A stretch of DNA of 64,000 bases from Halomonas denitrificans. GTDB taxonomy: Bacteria > Pseudomonadota > Gammaproteobacteria > Pseudomonadales > Halomonadaceae. How positions within the stretch are numbered: position 1 is the stretch's first letter; each line of letters begins with the position of its first letter. Positions 8,363 through 16,150 of the stretch are shown here, piece by piece. A program made the position numbers and the translations under genes. The stretch lies in the NCBI RefSeq assembly GCF_003056305.1, contig NZ_PYVX01000002.1, positions 186,001 through 250,000 of the forward strand. Direction: 5' to 3'. The notes beneath the pieces are model-generated. The model ran no database searches, was not told the origin of the DNA, and saw only the letters and a list, made by a program, of their open reading frames with translations.

Positions 8363-8876
8363 GGGAGGTTGCCTCCTTGTCGGCGTTCCCCGTCACGCGA
8401 GGGATGGCGGAGAGAGCATCGATCAGAAACTGCAGGCCCAGGGCGGCGAAGCCGATCGGCAACAGCGCATAGGGGTAGACCATGGGGGTGCCCAGCGAGC
8501 TGGAGACGCGCTCCCCGTACTCCAGGGCCTGCAGGGTCATGATCCCGCCACGCCAGACGAGGATGCCGCAGAACACGGCTCCAAGTAGTCCGGTGAAGAG
8601 ATCGATGGTGCCGCGCACTCGGGCCGGCAGCTTGTCCTTGAAATAGGTGATGCGGATATGAGCGTCGTGGCGCTGGGCCTCGGCGGCGCCGATCACCGCG
8701 AGGTAGACCAGCAGGAAGGAGTTGATCTCGAGGCTCCAGCTGGTCGGTGCCGAGAAGGCGTAGCGCATGATGGCGTCGTAGCAGATCGACGCCATCATGA
8801 ACACCAGCACGGCCCGCGAGGTCCAGAGCAGGACGGCCAACAGGCCGTCCCAGCCACGCAAGGCGGTCGTGGTCAT
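8355..8876 (-). CDS. TRAP transporter small permease, DctQ family
   Basis: 173 aa from the ATG at 8876, with GAGGAG just upstream. Four hydrophobic helices are visible (LLAVLLWTSRAVLVFMMASI, SLEINSFLLVYLAVIGAA, IDLFTGLLGAVFCGILVW, YPYALLPIGFAALGLQFLI), as expected for DctQ. It forms the integral-membrane complex with DctM and receives substrate from the periplasmic DctP. It overlaps the aconitase start by 8 bp, so translation is probably coupled. The subunit order in this operon (M, P, Q) is unusual; P-Q-M is common. Confidence 0.9.
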   Translation of the reverse strand: MTTTALRGWDGLLAVLLWTSRAVLVFMMASICYDAIMRYAFSAPTSWSLEINSFLLVYLAVIGAAEAQRHDAHIRITYFKDKLPARVRGTIDLFTGLLGAVFCGILVWRGGIMTLQALEYGERVSSSLGTPMVYPYALLPIGFAALGLQFLIDALSAIPRVTGNADKEATSHG

Positions 8877-8886
8877 GGTGGTCTCC

Positions 8887-9933
8887 TCAAGCCTTGCCCA
8901 GTGCCAGGGCGATGGCGCGTTCCCCGACGTCCTGGCCGACCTCGGCCTTCCAGTGGTCCCATACGGCCTCGACGCCGGCATTGAAGGTCTCGACCTCCTC
9001 CTCGCTCGGCTCGATGATCTCGACGCCGGCCTCCTTGACCTGCGGCCAGTACTCGTTGGCGTAGATGTCGTTGTTGCAGTGTTCGATGAAGTTCTCGTCG
9101 TACCAGTCGGCGGCGCGTTGCAGCACGGCGCGCGCGTCGTCATCCAGGCTGTCCCAGGTGTCGCGCAGCATGAAGGGCGCCACCGAGAAGCCGGTCATGG
9201 GCAGCTTGTAGCAGTACTTCAACTGTTCCTGGAGGCTGCGGCCGATGACCGTGGAGATGTTGAACACCCCGGCATCCACGGTACCGCGCTGAAGCGCCAT
9301 GTAGGTCTCGGAGGAGGGAATGCGGGTCGCCCCGATGTCGTAGGGTTCGAGGGCTTTGGTGGCCTCGAAGCTGACGATGCGCACCTTCTTGCCACGCACT
9401 TCATCGAGGGTACGGATCGGGCTGGCCTCGGTACTCCAGATGTATTCCGGCTCGAGGATGCCACCCCCCGAGGTGAGCAGGTACAGGTTCTCCTTGGCGA
9501 GGACCTCGTTGATCAGCTCCATCAGCGGGCTGCCCTGCTTCAGGCGCTCGGGGTGGCGATAGAGCTCGCCCACGACACCGGGTAGGCCGGTCACCCCGAG
9601 GATGGGCACCGAACGAGTGATGTAGGAGAAGGTGTGGAACATGAAGTCGATGCTGCGCGACCGCAGGGCGGGCAACTGCTCATCGGCCTTGAGCAGCTGG
9701 CCGGAGTCGTAGAACTCGACCGACAGCGCGTCACCGCCTTGCTCCTTGAGCATCTCCACGAACCGGTTGGAGCCGTAGGTCAGCGCCTTGTAGGAGGGGG
9801 GCAGGTAGGTGACGCCGGTCATGGTAGTGGCGGCATGGCTGTGCGGTGCCAGCAGGCTCTGGGCACCGAACAGCGTGGCGCCGGCGGAGGCGAAGGTACC
9901 GTACTTGAGGACTTGGCGACGGGACAGTTTCAT
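8887..9933 (-). CDS. TRAP transporter substrate-binding protein, DctP family (Tat-exported)
   Basis: 348 aa. The N-terminus LSRRQVLKYG followed by a hydrophobic stretch and SHA is a twin-arginine signal peptide, so the protein probably folds before export. The body is a DctP/TAXI-like solute receptor: LRSRSIDFMFHTFSYITRSV and KKVRIVSFEATKALEPY lie in the hinge/binding region. Arg in the KVRI segment usually pairs with the substrate carboxylate. It delivers a carboxylic acid to DctQM. It lies between dctM and dctQ in the operon, behind a small hairpin (9968-9984). Ligand unknown. Confidence 0.9.
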   Translation of the reverse strand: MKLSRRQVLKYGTFASAGATLFGAQSLLAPHSHAATTMTGVTYLPPSYKALTYGSNRFVEMLKEQGGDALSVEFYDSGQLLKADEQLPALRSRSIDFMFHTFSYITRSVPILGVTGLPGVVGELYRHPERLKQGSPLMELINEVLAKENLYLLTSGGGILEPEYIWSTEASPIRTLDEVRGKKVRIVSFEATKALEPYDIGATRIPSSETYMALQRGTVDAGVFNISTVIGRSLQEQLKYCYKLPMTGFSVAPFMLRDTWDSLDDDARAVLQRAADWYDENFIEHCNNDIYANEYWPQVKEAGVEIIEPSEEEVETFNAGVEAVWDHWKAEVGQDVGERAIALALGKA

Positions 9934-9967
9934 GGCGAATCTCCTGATTGTTGTTATGGAGCGAGGG

Positions 9968-9984
9968 GTCGCGAACGTCGCGAC
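9968..9984 (-). other. Intra-operon hairpin between dctM and dctP
   Basis: GTCGCGA-ACG-TCGCGAC is a perfect 7-bp stem with a 3-nt loop, in the only sizeable gap (58 bp) inside this operon. It has no T-run. It sits just before the substrate-binding-protein gene, where a 5' stabilising hairpin could raise receptor expression relative to the permease. Seen directly; role inferred. Confidence 0.5.
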
Positions 9985-9991
9985 GCCGGGG

Positions 9992-11281
9992 TTACATCAA
10001 CCCCGGTAACCAAAGGCTGAGGCTGGGTACTAGCACGAACAGCATCAGCACAAGGAACTGCACGATGACGAAGGGCAGGGCACTGCGGATGATTTCCTCG
10101 ACACTCAGCTCGGGGCAGACCCCACGCAGGGCATAGAGGTTGAGGCCCACCGGCGGCGTGACCACCGCGATCTCCAGGTTGAGCACCATGACGATGCCGA
10201 ACCAGAGAGGGTCGTAGCCCAGGGCGGTGATCAGCGGCAGCAGTACCGGCGTGGTGACCACGATCAGCGAGACGGCATCGACGATCATGCCCAGCAGGAT
10301 CAGCAGCAGCATCACCGCGACGAGGATGGCCCAGGTCGGCAGGCCGCTCGCGGTGAGGGTCTCGGTGAGCAGCTGCGGCACGCGGACCATGTTGAGATAG
10401 TCGCCGAAGATCTTGGCGCAGCCGATGATCAGCAGGATGGCGCCGCTGATCCGGGCCGTGGTGCCGAGGATCTGGAGGAACCTGCCCCAGCTGAGGCTGC
10501 GGAACACCACCGTCGCGATCAGGAAGGCGCCCAGGGCGCCGATGCCAGCAGCCTCGCTGGGCGTGGCCAGGCCCGAGTAGATCGATCCCAGCACCGCGAG
10601 AACCAGCAGGGCGGCATGCCAGATATTGGCGAGGCTCGCCCAGCGCTCCTTCCAGGTGAAGCGTTCGGGGCTCGCCGGGGCCTCATCGGGATTCATCCGC
10701 ACGCGTACGTAGATGAACACCGAGAGGGCCAGCGCCAGCAGGAGACCGGGCACGATGCCGCCGATGAACAGGTCCGCCACCGAGACGCTGGAGACGGCGC
10801 CGTAGATGATGAAGGGCACGCTGGGCGGAATCAGCATCGCCAGGGCCCCGGCGCTGACCACCGAGCCGGCAGCCAGCGAACGGCTGTAGCCGCGCTCAAG
10901 CATCTGGGGCACCGCGATGGAGCCCACGGCCGCGACGCCGGCCAGGCTGACGCCGGACACGGCGCCGAACATCGCCGAGGCGCCCACCGAGGAGATCGCC
11001 AGGCTGCCGCGCAGCCAGTTGAGCCAGCGCACAGCCGCGGTAAACAGGCTCGAGCCGACCGGTGTCGCCCCCAGGAAGTTGCCCATCAGGATGAACAGGG
11101 GCAGGGCGATCAGCTCGAAGGCGTTGAGCTGGCCGAACAGCGACGAGGGGGCGAAGAAAAACGCCAAGGAGCCGCGGGCCATGTACAGGCCCAGCAACCC
11201 GGACAGACCCAGGGCCAGGAAGATGGGAAAGCCGATGGCGATCAGGCCCACCAGGGCGAGAAGGACAAGAACGGGATCCAT
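9992..11281 (-). CDS. TRAP transporter large permease, DctM family
   Basis: 429 aa, almost entirely hydrophobic, with the 12-helix DctM pattern. Typical features are ALPLFILMGNFLGATPVG, the re-entrant loop segment IPPSVPFIIYGAVSSVSVADLFIGGIVPG (read in parts), and PLWFGIVMVLNLEIAVVTPPVGLN near the C-terminus. It is the Na+-coupled channel subunit of the TRAP importer. It follows the CoA-transferase by 12 bp. Start ATG at 11281. Confidence 0.93.
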   Translation of the reverse strand: MDPVLVLLALVGLIAIGFPIFLALGLSGLLGLYMARGSLAFFFAPSSLFGQLNAFELIALPLFILMGNFLGATPVGSSLFTAAVRWLNWLRGSLAISSVGASAMFGAVSGVSLAGVAAVGSIAVPQMLERGYSRSLAAGSVVSAGALAMLIPPSVPFIIYGAVSSVSVADLFIGGIVPGLLLALALSVFIYVRVRMNPDEAPASPERFTWKERWASLANIWHAALLVLAVLGSIYSGLATPSEAAGIGALGAFLIATVVFRSLSWGRFLQILGTTARISGAILLIIGCAKIFGDYLNMVRVPQLLTETLTASGLPTWAILVAVMLLLILLGMIVDAVSLIVVTTPVLLPLITALGYDPLWFGIVMVLNLEIAVVTPPVGLNLYALRGVCPELSVEEIIRSALPFVIVQFLVLMLFVLVPSLSLWLPGLM

Positions 11282-11293
11282 GGGGTGTCTCCG

Positions 11294-12499
11294 TCAGATC
11301 ACGTGGTCGTCGCGCAGGGCGTCGAGGTCGTCGGCACCGAGACCCAGCCAGTCGGTGAGAACGGTCTCGGTGTGTTCGCCCAGGGTCGGTCCCACGTGGC
11401 GCACGCACCCAGGGGAGGTCGAGAGCCGGGGAAAGACGTTCTGCATCGGCAGGGGGGTGCCATGGTGGTCCGGCACCTCGATGATGGCTTCGCGCGCCTG
11501 GAAGTGGGGATCCTCGAGCATGTCCGGGGCCCGGTAGACCAGGCCGGCCGGCACCCCGGCCTCGGCGAGAAGGTCGACGACGTGCTGGGCGTCGTGCTGA
11601 CGTGTCCAGGCCGCGACCAGATCGTCGATGGCCTGCTGGTGCTCCCCGCGGGCGCGATGGGTGGCGTAATCCGGGTGATCCGCCAGGGTCGGCTGGCCCA
11701 TCGCCTGGCAGAGGCGACGGAAGACTGTGTCCTGGTTGGCGCCGATGATCACGTCGCGTCCGTCCCGGGCCGGGTAGGCATTGGACGGGGCGATCCCCGT
11801 CAGGAAGCTGCCGCTGCGCTCGCGGACCTTGCCGGCCCGCGCATACTCGGGGACCAGGCTTTCCATCATCGCCAGCACCGACTCGAAGATGCTGCTGTCG
11901 ACCACCTGGCCACGCCCGGTCCGCTCGCGCTGATGGAGCGCCATCATGGTGCCCAGGGCCGCATGGAGGCCGGCCAAGGTGTCGCCGAGGGAGATGCCGA
12001 CGCGGACCGGCGGGCGGTCCGGGTAGCCGCTCAGGTAGCGCAGCCCCCCCATGGCCTCGCACACCGAGGCGAAGCCGGCCCGTGAGGCGTAGGGTCCGTC
12101 CTGGCCGAAGCCGGTGACGCGGACCATCACCAGGCCCGGGTTAGCGTGCGAGAGGACGTCGTAGCCGAGCCCCCAGCGTTCCATGGTGCCGGGGCGGAAG
12201 TTCTCGATGATCACATCGGCGTCGCGGGCCAGCTCGCGCAGCAATTCCTGCCCGCGCTCCTGGCGCAGGTCCAGGGTGATCGACTGCTTGTTGCGGCCGA
12301 TGACGTTCCACCAGAGCGGTTCGCCCGTCTCGCGGTCCGCCGCACCCCACTGGCGCATGGCGTCGCCCTTGCCGGGCGGTTCGACCTTGATCACCTGGGC
12401 GCCGAAGTCGGCCAGGACCTGGCCGCAATAGGGACCGGCGATCAGCTGGCCGAGCTCCAGGACCTTGATATCACTGAGGGGAGTCGAATGTTGGGTCAT
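11294..12499 (-). CDS. CaiB/BaiF (class III) CoA-transferase
   Basis: 401 aa from the ATG at 12499. LGQLIAGPYCGQVLADFGA at the N-terminus, RNKQSITLDLR, TGFGQDGPYA and SLGDTLAGLHAALGT (the last holding the catalytic Asp) are family III CoA-transferase hallmarks. It would move CoA from a donor such as succinyl-CoA to the imported acid. It is the first structural gene after gntR. The leader contains GCAATACAA, resembling half of the GntR-type sites upstream of the regulator. Acid substrate not determinable from sequence. Confidence 0.9.
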   Translation of the reverse strand: MTQHSTPLSDIKVLELGQLIAGPYCGQVLADFGAQVIKVEPPGKGDAMRQWGAADRETGEPLWWNVIGRNKQSITLDLRQERGQELLRELARDADVIIENFRPGTMERWGLGYDVLSHANPGLVMVRVTGFGQDGPYASRAGFASVCEAMGGLRYLSGYPDRPPVRVGISLGDTLAGLHAALGTMMALHQRERTGRGQVVDSSIFESVLAMMESLVPEYARAGKVRERSGSFLTGIAPSNAYPARDGRDVIIGANQDTVFRRLCQAMGQPTLADHPDYATHRARGEHQQAIDDLVAAWTRQHDAQHVVDLLAEAGVPAGLVYRAPDMLEDPHFQAREAIIEVPDHHGTPLPMQNVFPRLSTSPGCVRHVGPTLGEHTETVLTDWLGLGADDLDALRDDHVI

Positions 12500-12541
12500 T
12501 GTTGTTGTATTGCCTCTATAGCGCTGTCGGGTTGAGGGCAC

Positions 12542-13237
12542 CTAGCCGTCGGGGGCCACGGGAAAGCGGAAATGCAGTGCCTGGGCCGCGAGCAGGTGGG
12601 CACGCATGATGTGCTCGGCCCACGCGGGGCTACCCGCGCGGATGGCCTCCAGGATCTCCTGGTGATGGCGCATGCTCCGGCGCAGGTTGGTGAGGTCGTA
12701 GTTGCCGAAATTTCGTCGTATCACCGAGGTGCGCACCACGCTCTCCAGCATGGTGGCCAGTCGCTGGTTGCCGCTGGCGAGGATCAGTTCGCGGTGGAAC
12801 TCGTGGTTGAGCGAGGCGATCTCGTTGCGAACCGAGGGATCCGCCTCGACCCGCTCGGTGAGCTGTTCCATGCGGGTGGCCATCGCCCCGAGATGGGCAA
12901 GACACTCCTCGTTCATGCGCTCGCTCGCCAGGCGCACCGCCATGGGCTCGAGGACCAGCCGGAGTTCGAAGACCTCGCGAGCGTCCTTTTCCGTCCAAGC
13001 CACCACGCGGGAGCCATGATGGGGTATCGCTTCCAGCCATCCCTCCGACACCAGCTCGCGCAGCGCTTCGCGGACGGGCGTCCGGCTCACCTCGAGCTCG
13101 CGGGCCAAGTTCGCTTCGCGGATGTACTCGTGGGGCTGGTAGTGGCCATCGAGAATCCGCTGCTTGATGACGTCGTGCACCTTCGTCGTGGCCGTCTGGA
13201 CCACCTGGGAGGGCGGTGTGGAAACTTCGTCTGCCAT
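12542..13237 (-). CDS. GntR/FadR-subfamily (FCD) regulator of the carboxylate operon
   Basis: 231 aa. I chose the ATG at 13237 because AGGAG lies 5 nt upstream; the open frame extends to an ATG at 13252 and a TTG at 13261. The N-terminal winged HTH has VSRTPVREALRELVSEGWLE, and the C-terminal FCD domain binds a carboxylate ligand, often through His residues (HEFHRELI, RHHQEIL). It lies 42 bp upstream of the CoA-transferase gene and is probably cotranscribed or separately autoregulated. Two TTGNATGCAA sites lie at and upstream of its start. Confidence 0.9.
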   Translation of the reverse strand: MADEVSTPPSQVVQTATTKVHDVIKQRILDGHYQPHEYIREANLARELEVSRTPVREALRELVSEGWLEAIPHHGSRVVAWTEKDAREVFELRLVLEPMAVRLASERMNEECLAHLGAMATRMEQLTERVEADPSVRNEIASLNHEFHRELILASGNQRLATMLESVVRTSVIRRNFGNYDLTNLRRSMRHHQEILEAIRAGSPAWAEHIMRAHLLAAQALHFRFPVAPDG

Positions 13238-13251
13238 CTCGGCTCCTGACA

Positions 13252-13324
13252 TTGCATGCAATGTGGAAGGTAGCCCAGGGAATGAGGCGGTTCAATTGCG
13301 ACTTTTGTCGATTGTTGTATGCAA
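13252..13324. promoter_or_regulatory. Paired GntR-type operator sites
   Basis: TTGCATGCAA (13252-13261, perfect palindrome) and TTGTATGCAA (13315-13324, one mismatch) are 63 bp apart upstream of the GntR start codon. FadR-subfamily GntR regulators commonly bind TTGTATACAA-like palindromes. The first site overlaps the 5' end of the longest reading frame, which supports a start downstream at 13237. Confidence 0.6.
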
Positions 13325-13367
13325 TCTATGCTGAGACCAGGAAGCGGCGCCCCACGGCGGCAGCCGT

Positions 13368-13459
13368 TAGAGGCTGTCGAACAGCAGCATGATAATGAGC
13401 AGGTCCCACACCGGGTGGACCCGCTCTAGGGCGGGGGAGGTCGTGCGGGTGGCGGGTAT
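13368..13459 (-). pseudogene. Degenerate copy of the 5' end of the ion-channel-like gene
   Basis: This 92-bp stretch closely matches bases 3962-4077, the first 116 bases of the membrane-protein gene. It has a 24-bp internal deletion and several substitutions. The start codon is changed from ATG to ATA (CAT to TAT on the plus strand). Similarity fades within about 15 bp beyond it. It is the only recognisable content of the 13325-13562 gap and cannot encode a protein. Confidence 0.8.
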
Positions 13460-13562
13460 CTTGGCTTTCCTAGGTCTTTGCGAAAGGTGCGGTGCGAAAC
13501 CTCCTCCCCAGCCTGGAAGCTCGGCGCCCGGGCGGCACTGAACGGCACCCCGGGCCCGGCGC

Positions 13563-14219
13563 TCAGCGCGTCAGCAGCCCCTCCCGGATCGCCGCATCGA
13601 GACGGTCCACGGCGCCGGCCAGTTTCTCGTCGATGACGTGCAGGTACTCCGTCCAGTCATCGATATGGTTCAGCTCCGTCTTGCCGTCGGATATGCCGCG
13701 CAGCACCATCAGCGGCACCGAAAAGCGCGTGCAGGCGCGCAGGCCGGCGTAGCTCTCCATGTCCACCATGTCGGCGGCGATGGCGTCATAAGCCGCGCCC
13801 GAGACGATACCGGCGCCGGTCGAGAGCGTCGCCTCGCGAATCCCGGGGATGCGCAGCGGCAGGGGCAGGGTGGCCGGCAGGTCGAGGAAGGGCGTGACGC
13901 CCGTGGCGAAGCCGAGCGGTGTGGCGTCCATGTCGCGGTAGGCGACCGAGGTCGCCTGGTAGACCTCGGTCTGCTCCAGCGCCCGGCTGCCCGCCGAGCC
14001 CAGCGACACCACCAGGTCCGGCAGCCGTCCGCGCGCCTCGAACCCCGCCAGCGCCGCGGTGAGCTCCACCGCCGCCTCGACCGGCCCCACGCCGGTCATG
14101 AAGGGCACAAAGCGCTCCTTCAAATGCGGGCCGTATTCAGGCTCAGCCGCCATCACGAAGAGGATCGACTGGCCGCCCAGTTCCGTCAGCGGCGCCGGCG
14201 CGCGTGGTGTCTTGTTCAT
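13563..14219 (-). CDS. MTA/SAH nucleosidase-like phosphorylase-superfamily protein
   Basis: 218 aa with ILFVMAAEPEYGPHL at the N-terminus, TGVGPVEAAV, VSLGSAG, VDMESYAGLRA (equivalent of the ME(S/G) nucleoside-binding motif) and LRGISDGK with the catalytic-type Asp. These are the landmarks of 5'-methylthioadenosine/S-adenosylhomocysteine nucleosidases. The protein is slightly short and divergent from MtnN (about 230 aa), so another purine or futalosine-type substrate is possible. Start ATG 14219, with AAGGAG 9 nt upstream. A truncated copy of its 5' end lies at 15161-15328. GC content drops sharply just upstream of it. Confidence 0.8.
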   Translation of the reverse strand: MNKTPRAPAPLTELGGQSILFVMAAEPEYGPHLKERFVPFMTGVGPVEAAVELTAALAGFEARGRLPDLVVSLGSAGSRALEQTEVYQATSVAYRDMDATPLGFATGVTPFLDLPATLPLPLRIPGIREATLSTGAGIVSGAAYDAIAADMVDMESYAGLRACTRFSVPLMVLRGISDGKTELNHIDDWTEYLHVIDEKLAGAVDRLDAAIREGLLTR

Positions 14220-14651
14220 CCCGAGAGTCTCCTTAAGTTCATCAACACGAATTCAAAACATCTTGCCAGATGGTGACAGGCTACATGCTGTCGGTCTAAG
14301 CTAGCGACCGGGCCTATGTGCAAAGGAACTGCCACGGCCAATTATGTGATTTATTTTCTGAGGGTCAGGTTTTCTGCCAGACTCTCTCCGCCAAGACAGT
14401 TCCCTAGCAGTAGTTCCCCGTCAGTGAATGTTTTCACGGACCGGGTTGCCTGCCAGCAAGATCTTGCTGCGAAAAATGCGTGACCAGACTCATGGCTTGG
14501 ACGTCACTTTCCTCACAGGGGAGTACGTTCTTCGCTTATGGTCGGCTCTGCCGAGAAACCCAGAGAAGTATGTCTGGATAAGGAGGTTTGCAGAGTTTCA
14601 GCTTAGTAAGCTGGTGGTTATGACAAAAACATATTGAAACGTAGGGATGTC
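14220..14651. other. Gene-free AT-richer spacer
   Basis: 432 bp between the nucleosidase-like gene and the lipoprotein gene. GC content falls well below the flanking DNA. A 69-codon open frame (14428-14637) is present but has no recognisable family or convincing ribosome site. I see no repeat or RNA gene; it probably contains the lipoprotein promoter. Confidence 0.5.
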
Positions 14652-15116
14652 ATGTTAAAGAAAAGTATTCTGGTTTTTATTGCACTGGCAGTGCTTCTTC
14701 TGACAGGTTGTGCCTCAGTGCCCATGGAAAGCCCAGGAAAGTCGGAAAAACTGAAAGCATTTAATTCGCCTTCTGATGGTATGGCAGGCCTATATATCTA
14801 CAGAGAAGCCGGGGTGGGGGCGGCGCTTAAAAAAGACATATGGGTCAATGAGGAGTGTGTCGGGGAGTCTGCTCAGGAGGTGTTTTTTTATAAGGAAGTT
14901 CCGGGTGATGAGCGCCACAGTATAGCCACGGAGTCTGAGTTTTCCCCGAATGTTATCTCTCTGGAAACCGAGAAGGGGAAAAACTACTTTATCAAGCAGT
15001 ACATAAAAATGGGTGTTTTTGTCGGCGGCGCCAACCTAAAGCTGGTGGGCGAAGAAGAGGGGCGTAATGCCGTTTCCGAGCTGGACCTTGCCGTCAGTGG
15101 GACCTGCTCATCCTAA
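14652..15116 (+). CDS. DUF2846-like lipoprotein
   Basis: 154 aa from the ATG at 14652 (an in-frame TTG 18 bp upstream is open but unlikely). The N-terminus is a lipoprotein signal ending in LLLTGC, so the mature protein is lipidated at Cys about 21. The mature domain, with AGLYIYREAG, DIWVNEECVGE and VFFYKEVPGDERHSI, matches the pattern of DUF2846 proteins (short beta-sandwich surface lipoproteins of unknown role). Codon use and GC content are lower than in neighbours, indicating recent acquisition. It stands alone between a gene and its broken partial copy. Confidence 0.75.
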   Translation: MLKKSILVFIALAVLLLTGCASVPMESPGKSEKLKAFNSPSDGMAGLYIYREAGVGAALKKDIWVNEECVGESAQEVFFYKEVPGDERHSIATESEFSPNVISLETEKGKNYFIKQYIKMGVFVGGANLKLVGEEEGRNAVSELDLAVSGTCSS

Positions 15117-15466
15117 TAATATGCTCTCTTAATAATTATCCGACAGGGAAATAGAAGCCTGCGCGGCGGTGAGCTCCACCGCCGCCTCGACCGGCCCCGC
15201 GCCGGTCATGAAGGGCGTGAGGCGCTTCCGAAGATGCGGGCCGTACTCAGGCTCAGCCGCCATCACGAAGAGGATCGATTGGCCTCCGAGCTTCGTCAGC
15301 GGCGCCGATACGGCGGTGTCTTATTCATCCCGAGAGTCTCCCGAAGCCCAATAAAGCCACCATCATGGCGGGCTAGGTCATGTGTCATGTGGTTAAAGTT
15401 TTTTCACAAATTTTATCTTGGTTTTTACCCTTTCTGCATAAGGGCTAGTGGATATATGTCGGAATT
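15117..15466. other. Spacer holding a nucleosidase gene fragment
   Basis: 350 bp between the lipoprotein gene and the DUF2290 gene. Its GC-rich part (15161-15340) is the nucleosidase-gene fragment annotated separately. The rest is AT-rich, with no gene. The GC-rich block inside AT-rich DNA marks a mosaic junction. Confidence 0.6.
15161..15328 (-). pseudogene. Truncated duplicate of the nucleosidase-like gene 5' end
   Basis: This matches 14051-14219 at high identity (roughly 85-90% by eye) and continues through about 10 bp of the upstream leader (CGAGAGTCTC shared). The ATG at 15328 survives, but a frameshift gives a stop after ten codons, and everything beyond residue about 57 is missing. 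Both copies face the same way and bracket the AT-rich lipoprotein gene. It is a relic of a tandem paralogue or of recombination that imported the lipoprotein segment. Confidence 0.85.
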
Positions 15467-16141
15467 TTATATTCCTGATATTATGTTTATATGCATTTTT
15501 CTTTTTTGATGTTCGGTCAATGTGTCTTTCCCTGGAAAAGACTTTATCTTTGTTATCAGCGGGGAGTTTGAGTGTAGTTCAGGGTAGAAGTTTTCTACAA
15601 TAAATTTGAGAAATTTTTGCAAGCAGAGCGGAGTGCGAACAGGGATTCTGCAGCTTTCAACACTCATGTGCATGTGTACTTCTGGGTGTTCGTCTGTCGC
15701 GTCAGCTTCACAATAGTCAAACCTTATTGGGCTTTTAGGTATGAACTTCTCAAGATCTCCGTTGCCCATGTGTTCCAGTATCTTATCTGTTATGCTTTCT
15801 ACTTCTAGATCTGTTGACTCTAGGTCAATAGGTGATGGATACCAGCAGAGACGGTGTTTGATTATCCTGTTTCTTTTCAAAGAAAAGGAGAATTGAAGTA
15901 TTGCACCATCTGATAAAAGCACTGAATACTGTCTGTTTTCTAAAAGTGATGTATATTCAGAAAGAGAACAAAACTTCTCTTTGTTTAATACGTAACCGTC
16001 ATTCCCCCAAGTTACTTCAAGGATTTCGTCGGCCTTTCTGAAAACACTGTGAGCTCTTGAGTCTAGGACAAGACCTGCCTGTTGCCATAAATAGGTCAAA
16101 TCGTTAATCCAAGAGACTAGGTTTTGTGGCGTAGCTTGCAT
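15467..16141 (-). CDS. DUF2290-like protein, partner of the SF1 helicase
   Basis: 224 aa, start ATG 16141 with AGGTGG upstream. It begins 10 bp after the helicase stop, so the two are one operon. Features include YLWQQAGLVLDSR, SDGAILQFSFSLKRNRIIKHRLCWYPSP and a conserved-looking RFDYCEADATDEHPEVHMHMS region, then CRIPVRTPLCLQKFLKFIVENFY. This pattern recalls DUF2290, a family found beside UvrD-like helicases in variable genomic islands; the assignment is from memory of the family. No signal peptide or membrane segment. AT-rich codon use differs strongly from the chromosome. Function unknown; a nucleic-acid-related effector or helicase cofactor is possible. Confidence 0.65.
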   Translation of the reverse strand: MQATPQNLVSWINDLTYLWQQAGLVLDSRAHSVFRKADEILEVTWGNDGYVLNKEKFCSLSEYTSLLENRQYSVLLSDGAILQFSFSLKRNRIIKHRLCWYPSPIDLESTDLEVESITDKILEHMGNGDLEKFIPKSPIRFDYCEADATDEHPEVHMHMSVESCRIPVRTPLCLQKFLKFIVENFYPELHSNSPLITKIKSFPGKDTLTEHQKRKMHINIISGI

Positions 16142-16150
16142 ATTCCACCT

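Noticed and set aside
14428..14637. 69-codon frame in the AT-rich spacer
   Set aside because: No recognisable family, no clear ribosome site, and not placed in an operon.
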